This document shows positions 7,863 through 11,403 of a stretch of DNA of 11,403 nt, piece by piece (the first letter of the stretch is position 1; each line of letters begins with the position of its first letter). This stretch comes from Synergistaceae bacterium. GTDB taxonomy: Bacteria; Synergistota; Synergistia; Synergistales; Synergistaceae. The DNA lies in assembly GCA_012513245.1 (NCBI GenBank), contig JAAZCN010000023.1, positions 1-11,403 of the forward strand, written 5' to 3'. The translations under genes were made by a program, and so were the position numbers. Below the pieces are notes generated by a model, which worked only from the letters and a program-made list of their open reading frames with translations, had not been told where the DNA came from and did not search any database.

Positions 7863-10301
7863 TTGAAATATGAGAATATACCTGCCGAAACCGGCGTATT
7901 AGACGAACATAAATATGAATTCTTTAACGGTTTTGGCGGCTTTGTTGAAGACGGGAAGGAATATGAAATACTGCTTAATGATAATAATAGACCTCCTTCC
8001 CCTTGGATCAATGTCATAGCCAACAAAAATTTCGGCTTCCATGTTTCCGAGACAGGAGCAGGGATGACTTGGGCTATTAACAGCAGAGAAAACAAGATAA
8101 CTCCGTGGTCTAATGATCCGGTCAGTGATACTGCTTCAGAGGCAATATATATAAAAGACGAAGTTACCGGGAAGGTGATCATACCAATGTCTCTTGGAAG
8201 GAAGGGGCATGGCGTCTTCCATGTAAGACATGGTTTTGGATACTCAGTTTTTTGTCACGATGAAAATGAAATAAAGCAAAAACTTCATGTATTTACTCCT
8301 TTGGATGAATCTGTAAAACTTTGGAGGCTTGAACTTACCAACACCTCTGATAGAGAAAAATATATCTCTGTTACATACTTCGTTGAGTGGGTCCTTGGTT
8401 TAGACAGAGACCATACTGATCAATATATTGTTTCTTCATACAACAATGAACATGAATACCTCTATGCAAAAAATACATACGACTTTACTTTCCGAAAACA
8501 GAGAAGTTTTATTTTCTCAAGCGAAATGATAACAGGATATACAGGAAACAGAAGAGAATTTTTTGGTCTGAAGGGTTCCATTACAGATCCGGAAGGATTG
8601 GATAAGAAATTACTTTGCAACGCGGGAGTCGGATACGATCCGTGCGGAACGATACAGATCTCATTAACAATTAGACCCGGCGAAATTAAATCTGTAGTAT
8701 TTGGACTTGGTCAGACTGACAATACTAATGAAATAATACGACTAAAAGATAAGTATAAAGATTTGGCAGAATTTGATCATGAGTTGGGAAGAGTAAAAGA
8801 TCATTGGGATAAATTGCTTGGTACCATAAAAGTCAAAACATCAGACAGGTCAATGGATATACTTTTAAACGGCTGGTTATTGTACCAGACTATAGCATGT
8901 AGGATAAACGCAAGAGCTGCGTTCTATCAGGCCGGAGGAGCATACGGATACAGAGATCAGCTGCAGGACGTTCTTTCTCTTCTGCACACGTCACCACAGA
9001 CTGCTAAAGAGCAGATCCTGATCGCCTGCAGCAGACAGTTTGAAGAGGGTGACGTGCAGCACTGGTGGCATCCTCCCGCGGGGATAGGAGTCAGAACAAG
9101 AATTACAGACGACCTGCTATGGCTTACCTATGTTGCCTGTGCTTATATTCGGAGCACAGGAGATCACTCCATACTCAAAGAAAAAGTTCACTACATCAAA
9201 GGACCGCTACTTAAAAAAAACGAAAATGAATTAATGTTTACTCCGGAAATATCAGACATTGAATCAAGCGTTTATGAACATTGCAAGAAGACTATAATCC
9301 TTACCCTCTTCGGGAAACACGGACTTCCCTTAATGGGCGGCGGCGACTGGAACGATGGAATGAACGAAGTCGGGATAAAAGGAAAGGGAGAAAGCGTTTG
9401 GTTAGGATGGTTTCTTTATGCGATCCTTGGAGAATTCATACCCATATCACATCTCGAAGAAGATTTTGACTTTGCAAAAGAGCAGGAAATCAGCAGAGAG
9501 ACCCTAAGAAAAAATCTTGAAAAACATGCCTGGGACGGTGATTGGTATTTAAGAGCATTTTATGACAATTATGAGAAAATCGGCTCAAAAGAAAGCGCCG
9601 AATGTAAAATAGATTCTATAAGTCAGTCATGGAGCGTTATTTCCGGAGCGGCTAAAAGAGAAAGAGCAATAAAAGCAATTTATTCAGCAAAACACTACCT
9701 GGTCAACGAAAAGGAATGGATGTCACTGCTCCTTATTCCTCCTTTCGACAAGACAGATAATAATCCGGGATATATTAAGAATTATTATCCGGGGATAAGA
9801 GAAAACGGTGCACAATATTCCCATGCTTCGGTATGGCTTGCAATAGCAGCTTCCATGATTGGTGATCACAGCCTAGCTAATACCCTTTTTACAATGCTTA
9901 ATCCAATTAACATCACCTCCACCAGAAAAGACGCGCTCAGATATAAAAAGGAGCCATACGTTATGACAGCAGACATATTAGCTGTTGGTGGATCGCACAC
10001 AGGCAGAGGCGGGTGGAGTTGGTATACCGGCTCGGCAGGATGGATGTATCAGGGGCTGATCAAAAATTTCATAGGAATAAGCAAAGAGGGTGAAATTCTA
10101 ACAATTGATCCCTCTGTTCCCCAAAATTTTGGCCCATACACGGTCTGGTATAAGTATGGGATCACAGAATATGAAATCAGAGTAAGTCAAAATGCATTAG
10201 AAAACCCTGAAATAACCGAATTAACCATTGATGATGTAAAAATACCCGGCAATAAGATAAAGCTTGAAGACGACCGGAAATATCATCTTGTTATAGTGTA
10301 G
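7863..10301 (+). CDS. GH94 phosphorylase, detached C-terminal domain of cyclic glucan synthase
   Basis: Starting at TTG 7863 this gives 812 residues with no signal peptide or membrane segment, so a cytoplasmic protein. It opens with FFNGFGGF and continues PWINVIA, NSREN and PWSNDPVSD, which match the GH94 part of ChvB/NdvB rather than cellobiose phosphorylases. The (alpha/alpha)6 core shows YGYRDQLQDV, HWWHPPAG and RTRITDDLLW. GGGDWNDGMN at 492-501 places the general acid at D498, QYSH ends at H654, and GRGGWSWYTGSAGW at 714-727 forms the phosphate/sugar site, so catalytic residues look intact. GH94 reversibly phosphorolyses beta-glucosides; in Brucella Cgs this domain controls chain length before ring closure. 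It follows the GT84/GH189 gene 38 bases after its stop, in the -1 frame. An alternative TTG at 7821 overlaps that stop (TTGA) and would add 14 residues. The C-terminus is complete. A free-standing beta-1,2-oligoglucan phosphorylase is possible but less likely given the position. Confidence 0.9.
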   Translation: MKYENIPAETGVLDEHKYEFFNGFGGFVEDGKEYEILLNDNNRPPSPWINVIANKNFGFHVSETGAGMTWAINSRENKITPWSNDPVSDTASEAIYIKDEVTGKVIIPMSLGRKGHGVFHVRHGFGYSVFCHDENEIKQKLHVFTPLDESVKLWRLELTNTSDREKYISVTYFVEWVLGLDRDHTDQYIVSSYNNEHEYLYAKNTYDFTFRKQRSFIFSSEMITGYTGNRREFFGLKGSITDPEGLDKKLLCNAGVGYDPCGTIQISLTIRPGEIKSVVFGLGQTDNTNEIIRLKDKYKDLAEFDHELGRVKDHWDKLLGTIKVKTSDRSMDILLNGWLLYQTIACRINARAAFYQAGGAYGYRDQLQDVLSLLHTSPQTAKEQILIACSRQFEEGDVQHWWHPPAGIGVRTRITDDLLWLTYVACAYIRSTGDHSILKEKVHYIKGPLLKKNENELMFTPEISDIESSVYEHCKKTIILTLFGKHGLPLMGGGDWNDGMNEVGIKGKGESVWLGWFLYAILGEFIPISHLEEDFDFAKEQEISRETLRKNLEKHAWDGDWYLRAFYDNYEKIGSKESAECKIDSISQSWSVISGAAKRERAIKAIYSAKHYLVNEKEWMSLLLIPPFDKTDNNPGYIKNYYPGIRENGAQYSHASVWLAIAASMIGDHSLANTLFTMLNPINITSTRKDALRYKKEPYVMTADILAVGGSHTGRGGWSWYTGSAGWMYQGLIKNFIGISKEGEILTIDPSVPQNFGPYTVWYKYGITEYEIRVSQNALENPEITELTIDDVKIPGNKIKLEDDRKYHLVIV

Positions 10302-10310
10302 CGGATCTTT

Positions 10311-10504
10311 AAAACCTTTGCTGAGCGATGGCTGAGCAGTAGCTAAGCGGTGGCTGAGCAGTTGTGAGGGCGGGGACATTAAAAACTTTGGCAAGCGGTT
10401 GGCAAGCGTTGGCAAGCGGTTGTTAGACCTGAAAAACTTTGCCAAACTATGCTTAGGGGCGGGCAAGCAGTTGGCAAGCGTTGGCAAGCAATGGGCAAGC
10501 TGTT
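10311..10504. repeat. Degenerate 10-11 bp tandem repeats in three clusters
   Basis: Cluster A (10320-10363) has four 11-bp units: GCTGAGCGATG, GCTGAGCAGTA, GCTAAGCGGTG and GCTGAGCAGTT. Cluster B (10390-10421) has GGCAAGCGGTT, GGCAAGCGTT and GGCAAGCGGTT. Cluster C (10462-10504) has GGCAAGCAGTT, GGCAAGCGTT, GGCAAGCAATG and GGCAAGCTGTT. A lead box AAAAMCTTTG occurs at 10311-10320, 10381-10390 and 10432-10441, so there is a higher-order repeat of box plus short units. Base composition is more GC-rich than the flanking genes. The array lies directly after the GH94 stop and between convergent genes. No function is known to me. Confidence 0.85.
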
Positions 10505-10570
10505 GTCTTTAAAAACGGCGGAGCGAAGGCTCCCTCTACGTCATTCCCGTATGCACTCGATCAGAAGGAC

Positions 10571-10720
10571 ACTGTTTCTCGTTAGAGAAACACTTAAGAT
10601 AAACAACAGTGTCCGCACTATTTCGAGTGCGTTTCGAGATCGCGAAAGTACTGTTCCCCGTTAGGGGAAACATTTAAAAACTCCATAGCATTCGAACCAT
10701 TTCGAATGCGTTTTGAGATC
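10571..10720. repeat. Two 71-bp direct copies inside the palindromic element
   Basis: Copies at 10571-10641 and 10650-10720 have equal length and a 79-bp period. The outer parts are well conserved (ACTGTT, GTTA, GGAAACA/GAAACA, ATTTCGARTGCG, GAGATC) while the middle has diverged. Each starts with a hairpin around a GTTA loop: TGTTTCTC/GAGAAACA in copy 1, and TGTTCCCC/GGGGAAACA with one bulged A in copy 2. Confidence 0.7.
10688..10714 (+). terminator. Weak candidate intrinsic terminator
   Basis: A perfect 9-bp stem (GCATTCGAA/TTCGAATGC, loop CCAT) is followed by GTTTT. The T-run is short and the site is nearly 390 bases past the GH94 stop, so it may simply be part of the palindromic element. 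No better terminator is visible after the GH94 gene. Confidence 0.2.
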
Positions 10721-10817
10721 GGGAGCCCAGCGGCTTTTGTTTAGATCCCTAAAAGCCAGTCATAGCCTAGGTTCAAAGCCGCTGGATCCCCGATGGAGTC
10801 ATACGAGGACGACGAGG

Positions 10818-10921
10818 CAGTAAATCTAGTTCTTGAATGGGTTGTCCGCCCCCCCCCATTGATTCGCAATAGATTCCCAATAGATTTGCAACTGACTCCC
10901 CGCGGCAAGCAACATGCCGCT
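10818..10921. other. Spacer with C9 run, 11-bp tandem repeat and short hairpin
   Basis: No gene is visible here. The stretch holds a run of nine C (10849-10857). It also has two and a half copies of an 11-bp unit: ATTCGCAATAG 10862-10872, ATTCCCAATAG 10873-10883, then ATTTGCAA to 10891. A 6-bp hairpin, GCGGCA/TGCCGC (10902-10907 with 10915-10920), lies one base beyond the stop of the minus-strand gene. On the minus strand the hairpin is followed by GGGGAGTC rather than a T-run, so it is a poor intrinsic terminator. Confidence 0.55.
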
Positions 10922-11403
10922 TCACACAACTTCTTGCTCAATTCCAAAATACTTCAGAAACCTGTTTATGTGTCTGGTGATCTTAGGTGACTTAAATAAT
11001 CGGCCCAGTTCCTGCATACGTGCGAAATCAAGCTGTGCAAGCACGTCTTCGTCTATCCTCAGATCTTCAAAAATAAAGGCCTTCCAAAGGGAATAATTCT
11101 GCGGGGTATACCTAATGATGTATAACTGATCAAGAAGAGCCTTTTCAATAGTAGCTCTCATATAACCGGGCAGGTCCTTCACAATATAAGTATCGGGATA
11201 GACTAAAAATGATGGCAGCGTGTACCATTCAATATTTCCGTATGGTGTATCCAAACTCCGGTTTCTCTTTGAGGTGAAGGCTGTTACAGATGCTACTGCG
11301 TCTGGGATAAGACCTGCTTCAAATAACACAAGGTTTCCGGAAACTACCGCAGGACCGTAGACATTGCATGCAAGATATCGAAGAGATGGTTCTCTCTTGC
11401 GCA
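10922..11403 (-). CDS. AbiEi-like antitoxin/transcriptional regulator (5' partial)
   Basis: The frame is open from the right edge to TGA at 10924-10922, giving 159 visible residues without their N-terminus. The pattern resembles COG5340/AbiEi-type proteins: a small domain with SGNLVLFEAGLIPD and VTAFTSKRNRS, then TPYGNIEWYTLP, then MRATIEKALLDQLY, close to the family's A(T)xEKALLDxLY motif, and a helical tail ending in a run with LRIDEDVLAQLDF. In known AbiEi antitoxins an N-terminal winged helix binds the operon promoter and the C-terminal domain neutralises the AbiEii nucleotidyltransferase; the winged helix would lie outside this window. No AbiEii gene follows, since the next 620 bases downstream are repeats. 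A GTG at 11329 is in frame but would cut through a conserved segment, so the true start is beyond the edge. Identification rests on motif resemblance only. Confidence 0.55.
   Translation of the reverse strand, partial: RKREPSLRYLACNVYGPAVVSGNLVLFEAGLIPDAVASVTAFTSKRNRSLDTPYGNIEWYTLPSFLVYPDTYIVKDLPGYMRATIEKALLDQLYIIRYTPQNYSLWKAFIFEDLRIDEDVLAQLDFARMQELGRLFKSPKITRHINRFLKYFGIEQEVV

Larger units (their letters stand above)
10533..10817. repeat. Imperfect palindromic element (MITE/REP-like) of about 285 bp
   Basis: The ends are imperfect inverted repeats: 10533-10560 and the reverse complement of 10791-10817 share CCTC, CGTC, CGTATG and ACT blocks with small gaps. Inside are several hairpins. One is a 20-bp arm pair (10718-10737 with 10775-10794) matching at 17 of 20 positions. 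Another is GGACACTGTT (10567-10576) with AACAGTGTCC (10605-10614), perfect over 10 bp. A third is GCACTCGA (10553-10560) with TCGAGTGC (10623-10630), perfect over 8 bp. A fourth is GCATTCGAA (10688-10696) with TTCGAATGC (10701-10709), perfect over 9 bp. There is no transposase and no clear target-site duplication. It resembles dispersed palindromic repeats that begin CGTCATTCCCG in many genomes, suggesting a non-autonomous repeat family or nested insertions. Confidence 0.65.

Noticed and set aside
7808..8182. 124-codon frame antisense to the start of the GH94 gene
   Set aside because: It lies fully opposite the conserved GH94 N-terminal segment and shows no motif; it is a shadow of that gene.
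10311..10504. CRISPR array
   Set aside because: The units are 10-11 bp, degenerate and directly abutting, with no unique spacers of 25-40 bp and no cas genes in view.
10571..10641. tRNA or other standard RNA gene in the hairpin-rich region
   Set aside because: The 71-bp length is suggestive, but there is no acceptor stem with a TTCRA T-loop layout and no clover-leaf order of stems.
10221..10664. Frames through the tandem repeats giving LANRLPTLAN- or GKRWQAMGK-like peptides
   Set aside because: These are translations of the 10-11 bp repeats. Unit lengths of both 10 and 11 break any frame, and there is no ribosome binding site.
10849..10857. Run of nine C
   Set aside because: The length may be uncertain from sequencing, but it is intergenic and shifts no reading frame.

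Overview
The window (about 39% GC in the genes, ATA/AGA-rich codons, strong AGGAGG-type ribosome binding sites) looks like chromosomal DNA from a low-GC bacterium. A Sec-type signal peptide on a predicted periplasmic metal-handling protein and a cyclic beta-1,2-glucan synthase suggest, without proving, a diderm cell. No rRNA or conserved marker gene is present, so the phylum cannot be fixed. The dispersed-palindrome style of the 3' intergenic region is common in uncultivated lineages (Omnitrophota, Planctomycetota, Nitrospirota and similar), but that is only a guess.

Layout. Bases 1-1384 (minus strand) hold a two-gene metal-transport operon: a NicO/RcnA-type nickel/cobalt permease, then a DUF1007 periplasmic protein that runs off the left edge. 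The two overlap by 4 bp (ATGA), and a near-consensus sigma70 promoter lies upstream. Bases 1385-1776 are a divergent intergenic region. Bases 1777-10301 (plus strand) hold two adjacent genes that together reproduce the full architecture and length of a cyclic beta-1,2-glucan synthase (ChvB/NdvB/Cgs). The first, 2015 aa, carries the membrane GT84 polymerase, the GH189-type cyclisation domain and a beta-sandwich region. The second, about 812 aa, carries the GH94 phosphorylase domain that is normally the C-terminus of the same polypeptide. The break falls at the inter-domain linker, and the second gene has its own strong Shine-Dalgarno sequence before a TTG start, so this looks like gene fission rather than decay.

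Bases 10302-10921 carry no credible gene but much repeat structure. There are three clusters of degenerate 10-11 bp tandem repeats, each led by an AAAAMCTTTG box, then a compact imperfect palindromic element of about 285 bp. The element contains two 71-bp direct copies whose hairpins show paired compensatory base changes. Bases 10922-11403 (minus strand) are the C-terminal part of an AbiEi-like (COG5340-type) regulator/antitoxin, cut by the right edge, with no toxin gene downstream.

Functionally, the glucan-synthase pair should act together at the cytoplasmic membrane. GT84 polymerises UDP-glucose into beta-1,2-glucan, GH94 phosphorolysis trims chain length, and GH189 transglycosylation closes the ring. 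The nickel/cobalt operon and the AbiEi-like gene appear functionally unrelated neighbours.
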